From Microcaldota archaeon (GTDB lineage Archaea; Micrarchaeota; Micrarchaeia; Anstonellales; Anstonellaceae), in the NCBI GenBank assembly GCA_026396335.1, contig JAPLWZ010000138.1:1-7603 (forward strand): 7,603 nucleotides of DNA, written 5' to 3'. The notes below the pieces were generated by a model. It was not told the DNA's origin and made no database searches. It worked only from the letters and a program-made list of their open reading frames with translations. Made by a program: the position numbers and the translations under genes. Below are positions 1 to 5,200 of this stretch, in pieces. How positions within the stretch are numbered: position 1 is the first letter of the stretch; every line of letters begins with the position of its first letter.

Positions 1-327
1 GCCTGAGAGTGCGTCCACGTCGTCGATTAGGATGAGCCGCATGCCGCCGAAAAGGGAGGATGAGTTTGCTGCATTTGAGAGAATTTGCTCCACTGATTCC
101 GCGTCGCGAAGGTCGGATGCGTTGAACTCGAAGAGCTGCCAGTTGAATTCAGATGCCACTGCGTGCGCGAGCGCGGTTTTGCCTACGCCAGTTGGGCCAT
201 AGAGTAGGAGGGGCCTGCCTTTTGTGCCCGCCTGCCATTCTTGCGCCCATTGTTTTGCGGTTGCAAACGCCTCCGAATTCCCGATAAGCTCGGAAAGCGC
301 GGAGGGGTTTCTCTGAGATAAAATCAT
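1..327 (-). CDS. rfcL: Replication factor C large subunit, N-terminal part (cut by window edge)
   Basis: This is the first 109 codons of an AAA+ clamp-loader ATPase, read on the minus strand from ATG at 327-325 and running off the window at base 1. RfcL works with the small RFC subunit to open the PCNA ring and load it at primer-template junctions. Visible motifs are Walker A GPTGVGKT (residues 44-51), the clamp-loader signature FNASDLRDAE (68-77) and Walker B LILIDDVD (98-105). The SELIGN segment (12-17) is also typical. The usual RfcL opening with a Trp and a KYRP motif is reduced here to SQRNP, so the N-terminus is short or divergent. The start is supported by a TATA core at 351-358, about 27 bp upstream, which implies a leaderless message. 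The gene is divergent from the YchF-type NTPase. The family call is strong. Large subunit rather than another clamp-loader-like AAA+ protein is inferred from LLLYGPTGVGKTALAHAVA and NASD. Confidence 0.88.
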   Translation of the reverse strand, partial: MILSQRNPSALSELIGNSEAFATAKQWAQEWQAGTKGRPLLLYGPTGVGKTALAHAVASEFNWQLFEFNASDLRDAESVEQILSNAANSSSLFGGMRLILIDDVDALSG

Positions 328-350
328 CGTAAAATATGTGGTGAGCAGAG

Positions 351-358
351 TTTATAAA
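351..358. promoter_or_regulatory. Palindromic TATA core shared by rfcL and the YchF-type gene
   Basis: TTTATAAA is its own reverse complement. Its centre (354.5) lies 26.5 bp from the A of the plus-strand ATG at 381 and 27.5 bp from the A of the minus-strand ATG at 327. Archaeal transcription normally starts about 25-28 bp from the TATA centre, so both messages would begin at or next to their start codons (leaderless). I saw no second TATA-like element in the 53-bp gap. Bidirectional use is inferred. Confidence 0.7.
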
Positions 359-380
359 CTTGGCTCGACGGAATAATGCC

Positions 381-1607
381 ATGCTTATCGGCGTGGTGGG
401 GGCACCTAACAAAGGCAAAAGCACTTTCTTTTCTGCTGCTACACTAGTTGATGCCGCGATTGCGAATTATCCATTTACTACGATTAATCCGAACAGGGGA
501 GTGACATATGTCAGGACGCCCTGCCCGCATGTTGCTTTCGGCTTGCCGAAGTGCGACCCGAAGAACAGCAGGTGTGTGGATGGCATGCGGTTGGTGCCGA
601 TTAACATCATCGACGTTGCCGGATTGGTGCCTGGCGCGCACGAAGGGAAGGGGCTGGGAAATAAGTTCCTTGACAACCTGAGGGAGGCAGATGCGCTGAT
701 TCAAGTGGTGGATGGCACAGGCAAGACTGATTTGCAGGGAAACCCGTGCGATTCGTGCGACCCGATTGCTGAAACCGGATTTCTGAACGACGAGGTCGCG
801 TACTGGCTTGCAGATATCATGCTCCGTGGAGAGGGGAAGCCCCATGGCGGCATGGCGCACGGCACTGGCTCGCCTGGAAGTGCGGCCGTCAGCAGCGGAG
901 TTCATGAGATGGCCAAGAGGCTTTCCGGCCTTAAAATAGACGAAACGATGCTGCTTCACGCTGCGGGCGAGTGTGGGCTGGATATCGCTGCAGGCGTGCC
1001 AAATGAGGAAGGCGCACTGTCGCTTGCGCGCGCGGTGCTGAAGGTGAGAATGCCAATTGTTGTCGCATTCAACAAAATGGATGCCACGGGCGCAAGAGAG
1101 AATTTCGAGAAAGTTAATGGCAATGAGGAAGCTGAAGAGGATACGGTGGGAAAAATATTCCCCTGCAGCGCTGCGATTGAACTTGCGCTCCGCAAGGCGG
1201 CAGACCACCATTTGATTGATTATGTGCCAGGCGGCAAGAAATTCGGCGTGATTGGGTCGCCTGATGAAAAACAGAAGGAGGCGCTTGTCAAGATGGCTGC
1301 GTTTGTTTTTGCAAATGGCGGCAGCGGAGTGCAGGAAATAATCGATTATGTTGTTTACAAGAAACTCAAAGGCATTGTCGTTTTCCCAGTGGAAGACGAA
1401 CATAAGTTTACGAATCATAAAGGAGAGGTGCTGCCGGACGCATTCCTTGTGCCGCAGGGGACTACTGTGCACCAGTTGGCTGGCATGGTGCACACCGACC
1501 TGGCGAATAAATTCATCGGCGCAGTGGATGTGAAAAGAAAGATGCGCGTCGGGGCAGACCACGCGCTTGCAAACGGCGATGTGATAAAGATAGTCGCCGG
1601 GCGTTAG
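381..1607 (+). CDS. ychF: YchF/OLA1-type (Obg family) translation-associated NTPase
   Basis: A 408-residue P-loop NTPase of the Obg/YchF group (COG0012-type) with a C-terminal TGS domain. Family members associate with ribosomes; bacterial YchF and human OLA1 prefer ATP. Visible motifs are G1 GAPNKGKS (7-14), the switch region NYPFTTINPN (29-38), G3 DVAG (78-81) followed by the family hallmark LVPGAHEGKGLGNKFLDNLR (82-101), G4 NKMD (231-234), G5 SA (263-264) and a TGS domain at about 332-405 with FPVEDEHKFT, LPDAFLVPQGTT and HTDL. G4 is the canonical GTP-type NKxD and not the NxxE of ATP-preferring YchF/OLA1, so GTP is the likelier nucleotide here. Three cysteines (48, 58, 65) form the small Cys cluster found in archaeal members. 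An in-frame TTG at 360 would add seven residues, but ATG 381 is preferred because the protein then opens MLIGVVG and sits about 26 bp from the TATA core. Confidence 0.93.
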   Translation: MLIGVVGAPNKGKSTFFSAATLVDAAIANYPFTTINPNRGVTYVRTPCPHVAFGLPKCDPKNSRCVDGMRLVPINIIDVAGLVPGAHEGKGLGNKFLDNLREADALIQVVDGTGKTDLQGNPCDSCDPIAETGFLNDEVAYWLADIMLRGEGKPHGGMAHGTGSPGSAAVSSGVHEMAKRLSGLKIDETMLLHAAGECGLDIAAGVPNEEGALSLARAVLKVRMPIVVAFNKMDATGARENFEKVNGNEEAEEDTVGKIFPCSAAIELALRKAADHHLIDYVPGGKKFGVIGSPDEKQKEALVKMAAFVFANGGSGVQEIIDYVVYKKLKGIVVFPVEDEHKFTNHKGEVLPDAFLVPQGTTVHQLAGMVHTDLANKFIGAVDVKRKMRVGADHALANGDVIKIVAGR

Positions 1608-1681
1608 CGGGACCCGGTTCATGGCAGTGTGTTTTGGCAGGCAGTACGCCTTGCAATATGGGTGCGGATTAAAACGTTTCT

Positions 1682-1720
1682 CTTTATAGACGAACAAATT
1701 GATGATTGGCTTAGGGGTGT
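1682..1720 (+). promoter_or_regulatory. TATA box and Shine-Dalgarno site of the Cys-rich surface protein gene
   Basis: CTTTATAG around 1682-1689 is TATA-like and predicts a start near 1712. GGTGT at 1716-1720, within AGGGGTGT, then gives a Shine-Dalgarno-like core ending four bases before ATG 1725. Both signals favour ATG 1725 over the longer in-frame ORF that opens at 1629. The rest of the gap 1608-1681 shows only a short GC palindrome (CGGGACCCG) with no T-run. Confidence 0.5.
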
Positions 1721-1724
1721 AACT

Positions 1725-3263
1725 ATGGCAGACAAAACAAAAGAAGTGAAAGAGGCTAAAAAAGCTGAGAACGCCGGAAAGAACAGCATGAATATGCTCA
1801 TAGCCGCGGCCGCGATTATTGTTGTTTTAGTTGCTGCATATTTCTACTTCAATCCGGCAGGCAGTGCCCCCCCGAATGGAACGCCGCCGGTGCAAATCAA
1901 CCAGATGGATACGCAGGCTGCAAAGATCATGCTCGCATCTTTTGACAAGGGCGCGGCACTCCAGAAGTACACTGCCGCGTACTCCACTACAGACAGCGGC
2001 GGAACGATATTGTATGATCTCGTAAAGAATGAGACTAACTCATGGGTGCATGTGACTGGGAACTTTGGAAGCCTTCAGGGATTCTTTGGCAAGGACAATA
2101 AGACTGACACAGTTTGCCTCACTTACAATAAGATGACCCGCTGCGCAATCGCAGGCGACAACCAGCAGGCCCAGGCAATGGCTTCGAACCTGAAAGTGCT
2201 TTTGCTGAATCAGAAGGCGTACACAGACCAGAAAGCACAGACATTAAAGCTCATCAGGGGCGGTGTGATAACGTTTGACCCGAAGGTGTCAGATGAAACA
2301 GTCGGCCAATTCAGCACACAGAAGATAACTTACATGCTCAATTACCGAAATCTCACAGTCAAGCAGATCCAGGACATGGCATTGCCGAATGACCCGACAT
2401 TGTTCTCTGCAGAGAACTGGCAAGTGAGCTTCTGGGTAGACAAGGCAAGCGGCATGGTGGTGAAAAGCAAAATGGGCTACACCATCAGCTCCGACCAGTT
2501 TTATTACGAGACCGAGCACACAAAACTAGACGTGAACGCTGCAAGCGTACCTGAAGTGAAGGATGCGCTGATTTCCACAGCTGCATTTGTAGAGTTCTAC
2601 AAGAGTTCGCAGGCAGATTATTCCGCGATACTTACGTGCCAATCTGCGCCTGCTGCCCAGGCAGATGGCTGTTACAAGTCAGTTGCAACGGACAGGAGGG
2701 ATTCATCGCTTTGCAAGAAAATAAAGGCACAAACAGAGTTTGAAGCCTGCACATTGATTGTGGCAGAGGCAACGGCACAAAGCTCGCTTTGCAGCAATCT
2801 GACACTTTATTCTGATGACTGCTACATCGCAGTGGCGGGAAAAACCGGCGATTTCGGGCTGTGCCAGAATGTCAAGAACCAGAGCCTGTTGAATGCGTGC
2901 TCGCAGGCTGCGACTGAAGGGAAGAAGGCTGCGGACGCCGCTGCCGCAGCAAAACAGGCGTTGGAAAATTCCAAAAACTGCGCAATTAACGCGGATTGCA
3001 AGACGGCTGGCAATGTACAGCAATATTGTGTGCCGATGAACAGTAATTTGACCTATGGGATAGACAACTCGCCACAGGCCAAATGCCTCAAGAACATTCC
3101 GTGCGGCTGCCAGAGCGGATTCTGCGGTTTTGCAAAGAATGAAACTTACTATAAGTGCGTGAATGATGTTGAAGATGCGGCACTGCAGCAGTTCATAGAA
3201 AATGAGACGAAGAAGGCCAACCCCGCAGTCAATCTGACAAATTCCACAAATATGAGCAAGTAG
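1725..3263 (+). CDS. Membrane-anchored, Cys-repeat, sequon-rich extracellular protein of unknown function
   Basis: A 512-residue protein that I do not recognise by name. Order of parts: a short Lys/Glu-rich cytoplasmic tail (1-21), one hydrophobic span (about 22-42, MNMLIAAAAIIVVLVAAYFY), a large external domain (about 55-300) with one close Cys pair (131, 140), a Cys-repeat region (305-392), an Ala-rich helix (about 395-416) and a second Cys cluster (419, 425, 435, 454, 460, 462, 467, 478). The repeat has cysteines at 305, 316, 330, 342, 356, 366, 380 and 392. A spacing of exactly 13 residues recurs three times, alternating with 9-11, and motifs such as DGCYKSVA, DDCYIAVA and DSSLC recur. 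All 18 cysteines lie outside the membrane, which suggests disulfides. There are twelve N-x-S/T sequons, three crowded at the C-terminus (503, 506, 509). The stretch FWVDKASGMVVKSKM (236-250) recalls the beta-strand pattern of LolA-like lipid-binding folds, but this is weak. Probably a secreted, glycosylated surface protein. Confidence 0.8.
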   Translation: MADKTKEVKEAKKAENAGKNSMNMLIAAAAIIVVLVAAYFYFNPAGSAPPNGTPPVQINQMDTQAAKIMLASFDKGAALQKYTAAYSTTDSGGTILYDLVKNETNSWVHVTGNFGSLQGFFGKDNKTDTVCLTYNKMTRCAIAGDNQQAQAMASNLKVLLLNQKAYTDQKAQTLKLIRGGVITFDPKVSDETVGQFSTQKITYMLNYRNLTVKQIQDMALPNDPTLFSAENWQVSFWVDKASGMVVKSKMGYTISSDQFYYETEHTKLDVNAASVPEVKDALISTAAFVEFYKSSQADYSAILTCQSAPAAQADGCYKSVATDRRDSSLCKKIKAQTEFEACTLIVAEATAQSSLCSNLTLYSDDCYIAVAGKTGDFGLCQNVKNQSLLNACSQAATEGKKAADAAAAAKQALENSKNCAINADCKTAGNVQQYCVPMNSNLTYGIDNSPQAKCLKNIPCGCQSGFCGFAKNETYYKCVNDVEDAALQQFIENETKKANPAVNLTNSTNMSK

Positions 3264-3264
3264 G

Positions 3265-3270
3265 AAAAAA
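3265..3270 (-). terminator. T-run terminator for tRNA-Lys
   Basis: Six A residues on the plus strand give TTTTTT on the minus strand, starting five bases after the tRNA-Lys discriminator base. This is a typical archaeal oligo-T terminator. It lies directly after the stop codon of the convergent surface-protein gene. Confidence 0.6.
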
Positions 3271-3274
3271 GAAG

Positions 3275-3383
3275 CGGGCCCAGTGGGATTCGAACCCACG
3301 ACACATGGATTTCCAGCAGGATTGGCAGGAAATGCCACTGCCTGATAAGAGTCCATTGCTCTACCAAGCTGAGCTATGGGCCC
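3275..3383 (-). tRNA. tRNA-Lys(CTT) with a 35-nt anticodon-loop intron
   Basis: On the minus strand the ends pair as acceptor GGGCCCA/TGGGCCC with discriminator G. The D arm is GCTC-AGCTTGGTA-GAGC, the anticodon stem ATGGA/TCCAT, the variable loop GTGTC and the T arm GTGGG-TTCGAAT-CCCAC. Loop bases C32 T33 CTT A37 precede the intron and A38 follows it, so the anticodon is CTT (3349-3347) and reads AAG as lysine. The mature tRNA would be 74 nt. No CCA is encoded (GCTTC follows). The intron occupies 3345-3311, the common archaeal 37/38 position, to be removed by the EndA-type splicing endonuclease. Base C56, the target of the Trm56 encoded at 5933-6469, is present. The gene is divergent from the prenyl synthase and convergent with the surface-protein gene. 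Confidence 0.93.
3311..3345 (-). other. tRNA-Lys intron (35 nt) at position 37/38
   Basis: The insert separates A37 from A38 of the anticodon loop. Inside it, CAGG near the 5' end can pair with CCTG near the 3' end, and TGGCA/TGCCA or GGCAG/CTGCC can form a competing inner hairpin. I could not draw a canonical bulge-helix-bulge of 3-4-3. Only TCT of the anticodon loop against AGG or GGA near the 3' splice site is possible, so the motif looks relaxed. The exact cut point is ambiguous by one base because of the repeated A residues. Confidence 0.75.
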
Positions 3384-3407
3384 GCGAAATTTGCTTTTAA
3401 TGAGAAG

Positions 3408-3417
3408 GATATAAAAG
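3408..3417. promoter_or_regulatory. TATA element between tRNA-Lys and prenyl synthase, with adjacent inverted repeat
   Basis: GATATAAAAG is centred near 3412, which is 29-30 bp from the tRNA-Lys 5' end (3383, minus) and about 35 bp from the prenyl synthase ATG (3448, plus). It can serve both directions, with a transcript start near 3439 on the plus strand. An inverted repeat GCTCT-AGGA-AGAGC at 3424-3437 lies between this TATA and that predicted start, where a regulator could block initiation. No clear Shine-Dalgarno precedes ATG 3448. Confidence 0.5.
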
Positions 3418-3447
3418 TTCACCGCTCTAGGAAGAGCCGCTGGTACC

Positions 3448-4449
3448 ATGGCTAAGAATTCTAAAAACCTGGAAAAAAAACTCGCTGAGATAAATGCGCC
3501 AGTCAAGGCGGGAATTGCCGCGCTTCTTGAGGGTAAGAAGGAACCTACAGAAGTGTACGGGCTTCTATCGGAATTCTTCTCGAGAAAGGGAAAGTCGCTG
3601 CGGCCGGCGCTTTGCATTGAGTGCTGCAAGGCGGTTGGGGGAAGGCCAGAGGAGGCGCTGCAGGCTGCTGTCGCAATTGAATTGTTCCATAATTTTACGC
3701 TTATTCACGACGACATTGAGGATGGCTCGCTGATGCGCAGGGGAACTCCTTGCCTGCATGTGAAATACGGGCTGCCGCTTGCCTTAAATGCCGGTGACGG
3801 GCTCTTTATGATGGTCTGGCAGGCAGCACAGAAAATTGAGGGCCCGAAGCGCGAGCGGGTGATTTCCCTCTTGCTTTCCTCATTCACAAAGGTGCTTGAG
3901 GGCCAGGCCGCGGAACTTGGCTGGTACTACAAGAACAAGTGGGATGTGACTGAACCGGAATATTATCGCGTTATTGAGGGAAAGACAGGCGCGCTCATCG
4001 CCGCTTCCTGTGAGGCTGGCGCGATTCTCGGCAACGCGGATGAGGAGACCTGCAAGCAGATGTCGGGTTTTGGAATGGATTTGGGATTGGGATTCCAGAT
4101 TATCGATGATGTTTTGAATATTGTTGGAGATGAGAGCAAATACGGCAAGGAGATTGGAGGGGACATACAGGAGGGGAAACGGACGCTCATCACAATCTGG
4201 GCGCTTCGCACGCTACCAGCCGTGAAAAAAGCCAAGTTAGAGCTTATTTTGAAGAAGAAGAAAAAATCAGCAATGGAGATTCGTGCTGCGATAACGCTCA
4301 TCAAGGAGTCGGGCGCGCCGGAAGAGGTTATGAAAGTCGCAGAAAGCCTCGTGGACCGGGCAATCGGGCGGTTGGATGTGCTTCCTGACGGCGAGGAGAA
4401 GAAAACCCTTTGCGCGCTTGCGAATTATGTCACAAGAAGGCAGAAGTAA
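3448..4449 (+). CDS. Polyprenyl diphosphate synthase, probably geranylgeranyl diphosphate synthase (IdsA-type)
   Basis: A 333-residue trans-prenyltransferase of the FPP/GGPP synthase family. It condenses isopentenyl diphosphate with allylic diphosphates to make the C20 chain for archaeal ether lipids. Visible motifs are GKSLRP (48-53), which binds diphosphate, the first Asp-rich motif DDIED (88-92) with RRG (97-99), the GKTGAL segment (178-183), FQIIDDVLN (216-224) as the second Asp-rich motif, GDESKYGKEIGGD (227-239) and EGKRT (242-246). The first motif is the short DDxxD form without insertion, and the residue five places before it is Phe83, the aromatic chain-length pattern of archaeal type I GGPP synthases. 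The third position of the second motif is Asn224 in place of Asp. Length is normal. A shorter or longer product chain cannot be excluded. The gene is followed 71 bp downstream by the PRC-barrel gene, which appears to have its own promoter. Confidence 0.92.
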   Translation: MAKNSKNLEKKLAEINAPVKAGIAALLEGKKEPTEVYGLLSEFFSRKGKSLRPALCIECCKAVGGRPEEALQAAVAIELFHNFTLIHDDIEDGSLMRRGTPCLHVKYGLPLALNAGDGLFMMVWQAAQKIEGPKRERVISLLLSSFTKVLEGQAAELGWYYKNKWDVTEPEYYRVIEGKTGALIAASCEAGAILGNADEETCKQMSGFGMDLGLGFQIIDDVLNIVGDESKYGKEIGGDIQEGKRTLITIWALRTLPAVKKAKLELILKKKKKSAMEIRAAITLIKESGAPEEVMKVAESLVDRAIGRLDVLPDGEEKKTLCALANYVTRRQK

Positions 4450-4464
4450 GGCGGCGGAACGTCA

Positions 4465-4516
4465 GTTTTTTAAATTCAAACCGAGTAGAAGCCAACTATC
4501 GGCAAAGAAAGGTGAT
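4465..4516 (+). promoter_or_regulatory. T-run/TATA region and Shine-Dalgarno of the PRC-barrel gene
   Basis: TTTTTTAAA around 4465-4473 can both end the prenyl synthase transcript (T6) and act as TATA (TTTTTAAA) for the next gene, with a start expected near 4497. GGTGAT at 4511-4516 then lies four bases before ATG 4521. This clear ribosome-binding site selects that ATG over the longer in-frame ORF that begins at 4410 inside the prenyl synthase gene. Confidence 0.55.
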
Positions 4517-4520
4517 ATTT

Positions 4521-4784
4521 ATGACGGTAAAGGTAAGCAAAATCTACGGAATGGACATCTACACAGACGGCGGCAAGTTCCTCGGGCGCGTGCAGGAGAT
4601 CCTTCTTGACCTTGAAAAGGGTGAAGTGATCCGCCTGACAATGGAACCCCTGAACTCTGTGTCCAAGGACGAGGCAAAGAGAATCCTCCGCGACAAGAGC
4701 GTGCTTTACAAGAGCGTAAAGTCAGTTGAGGATGTAGTTGTCGTGACAAAGGGCGCCTCATCTGCAGCTGGCCTTGAAGCTTGA
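4521..4784 (+). CDS. Small PRC-barrel domain protein
   Basis: An 87-residue stand-alone PRC-barrel protein. The pattern KIYGMDIYTDGGKFLGRVQE (6-25), followed by ILLDLEKGEVIRLTMEP (27-43) and ending SVLYKSVKSVEDVVVVT (60-76), is the six-stranded barrel of the archaeal short PRC group, with no extra domain, signal peptide or membrane span. In other archaea, short PRC-barrel proteins (CdpB in Haloferax) join the SepF/FtsZ cell-division machinery, while other PRC proteins are linked to RNA processing. Which role applies here cannot be told from the sequence. The gene has its own SD and TATA and ends in a long T-rich terminator, so it looks monocistronic. The Ala/Ser-rich C-terminal tail (79-87) is probably disordered. 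Confidence 0.85.
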   Translation: MTVKVSKIYGMDIYTDGGKFLGRVQEILLDLEKGEVIRLTMEPLNSVSKDEAKRILRDKSVLYKSVKSVEDVVVVTKGASSAAGLEA

Positions 4785-4790
4785 GTTGCC

Positions 4791-4836
4791 TTTTTCTTTA
4801 TTTTCTCTTTTTTTTCGTTTTTATTTTGTTTTTTTA
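4791..4836 (+). terminator. Long T-rich terminator after the PRC-barrel gene
   Basis: The region starts seven bases after the stop codon. It holds several T-runs (T5, T4, T8, T5, T4, T7) broken by single C, A or G bases and has no preceding hairpin. This fits intrinsic archaeal termination on the plus strand. Confidence 0.75.
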
Positions 4837-4845
4837 CTCTTGAGT

Positions 4846-4884
4846 GGCAGCACTGCCTGAATTAGCCACCCCACCCAGGGGTGG
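4846..4884 (+). ncRNA. Candidate structured RNA: two adjacent hairpins in a GC-rich island
   Basis: GGCAG-CA-CTGCC (4846-4857) can form a 4-5 bp stem. Nine bases later CCACCCC-ACCCA-GGGGTGG (4866-4884) forms a perfect 7-bp stem with a 5-nt loop. The island is flanked by T-rich DNA on both sides. The following plus-strand T-runs (from about 4908) would terminate a plus-strand transcript. I see no own promoter on the plus strand because the upstream DNA is terminator-like, so it may instead be the 3' tail of readthrough PRC-barrel mRNA. Its RNA status is speculative. Confidence 0.25.
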
Positions 4885-4985
4885 AGTTCCGCTATTCCAG
4901 TGTTTGATTTTTGTCTGTTTTTCGGCGTTTTACCTCGATTTTTGTGATTTTGTTTGTTTTTTGTTGATAAAAAAATTAGAACTGT

Positions 4986-5013
4986 TGTAACCATAGTTAC
5001 ATATATATAAAAT
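4986..5013 (+). promoter_or_regulatory. Orphan promoter: inverted repeat directly abutting a TATA box
   Basis: TGTAAC-CATA-GTTACA (4986-5001) is a perfect 6-bp inverted repeat with a 4-bp spacer. It abuts TATATATAAAAT (5002-5013), the strongest-looking TATA element in the window. The repeat occupies the place of the BRE, where regulators commonly block or recruit TFB. A start near 5033 is predicted on the plus strand. The only ORF reached is 17 codons long (5043-5096), and transcription would then run antisense into tRNA-iMet. On the minus strand a T7 run soon downstream makes productive transcription less likely. Confidence 0.45.
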
Positions 5014-5042
5014 ACATAAAATTCAATAATAATAGTGGAAGT

Positions 5043-5096
5043 ATGGGGGTCTTGGGCGGGAGGGTAGAGGTAAAATTAGAAGTTCTTAAAAAATAA
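5043..5096 (+). CDS. Possible 17-residue leader peptide or small ORF
   Basis: ATG GGG GTC TTG begins an ORF of 17 codons ending in TAA at 5094-5096 (MGVLGGRVEVKLEVLKK). It lies about 10 bases after the start predicted from the TATA at 5002-5013. GGAAG before the ATG is a poor ribosome-binding site. Four G-runs in its first seven codons create a potential G-quadruplex, which may be the real constraint on this DNA. An ORF this short is expected by chance, so coding status is doubtful. Confidence 0.15.
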   Translation: MGVLGGRVEVKLEVLKK

Positions 5097-5099
5097 AAA
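5088..5099 (-). terminator. T-rich terminator of tRNA-iMet
   Basis: On the minus strand TTTTTATTTTTT starts directly after the discriminator base of the tRNA, as expected for archaeal tRNA termination. Confidence 0.65.
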
Positions 5100-5174
5100 T
5101 AGCGGGAGATGGATTTGAACCATCGATCTCTGGGTTATGAGCCCAGCGGGCACTCCAAACTACCCTATCCCGCT
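5100..5174 (-). tRNA. Initiator tRNA-Met(CAT)
   Basis: On the minus strand the acceptor is AGCGGGA/TCCCGCT with discriminator A. The D arm is GGGT-AGTTTGGAGT-GCCC, the anticodon arm CTGGG-CTCATAA-CCCAG, the variable loop AGATC and the T arm GATGG-TTCAAAT-CCATC, for a total of 75 nt without an encoded CCA or intron. The anticodon is CAT. An A1-U72 terminal pair and three consecutive G-C pairs (GGG/CCC) at the bottom of the anticodon stem are the marks of archaeal initiator tRNA, distinguishing it from elongator tRNA-Met and from tRNA-Ile2(CAT). A TATA-like CTTTTTATTC on the minus strand (5210-5201) lies about 31 bp upstream. C56 is present. Confidence 0.93.
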
Positions 5175-5200
5175 ATTGTTTCCTCTCTATGAAAAGTCGT

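Larger units (their letters stand above)
4837..5099. other. Gene-poor intergenic region between PRC-barrel gene and tRNA-iMet
   Basis: No protein longer than 17 codons is supported here. From left to right it holds a GC-rich island with two hairpins (4846-4884), T-rich DNA with scattered T-runs on the plus strand (4905-4970), an inverted repeat beside a strong TATA box (4986-5013), a G-quadruplex motif (5045-5064) within a tiny ORF, and the A-rich stretch that terminates tRNA-iMet on the minus strand (5088-5099). I found no convincing C/D-box motif pair. Confidence 0.7.

Noticed and set aside
444..1697. 417-codon open frame on the minus strand opposite the YchF-type gene
   Set aside because: It is a shadow of a GC-rich coding region. 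The translation is rich in His, Cys and Arg without any recognisable domain, while the plus strand encodes a complete conserved NTPase.
1629..1724. 32-residue N-terminal extension of the surface protein
   Set aside because: TATA and Shine-Dalgarno signals lie inside it and point to ATG 1725, and a charged tail followed by a membrane span is the more usual layout for an anchored protein.
2703..3629. 308-codon minus-strand open frame over the surface-protein gene, tRNA-Lys and the prenyl synthase start
   Set aside because: It runs through a tRNA gene and parts of two supported genes, with no domain and no plausible start signal.
4410..4520. 37-residue N-terminal extension of the PRC-barrel protein
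   Set aside because: It overlaps the prenyl synthase end and covers a TATA-like element. GGTGAT four bases before ATG 4521 gives the better start.
4837..5099. Replication origin or CRISPR leader in the AT-rich gap
   Set aside because: There are no repeated origin-recognition boxes, no cdc6/orc1 gene and no direct repeats of CRISPR type in the window.
5100..5174. Elongator tRNA-Met or tRNA-Ile2(CAT)
   Set aside because: The A1-U72 end pair and three G-C pairs in the anticodon stem are initiator features.
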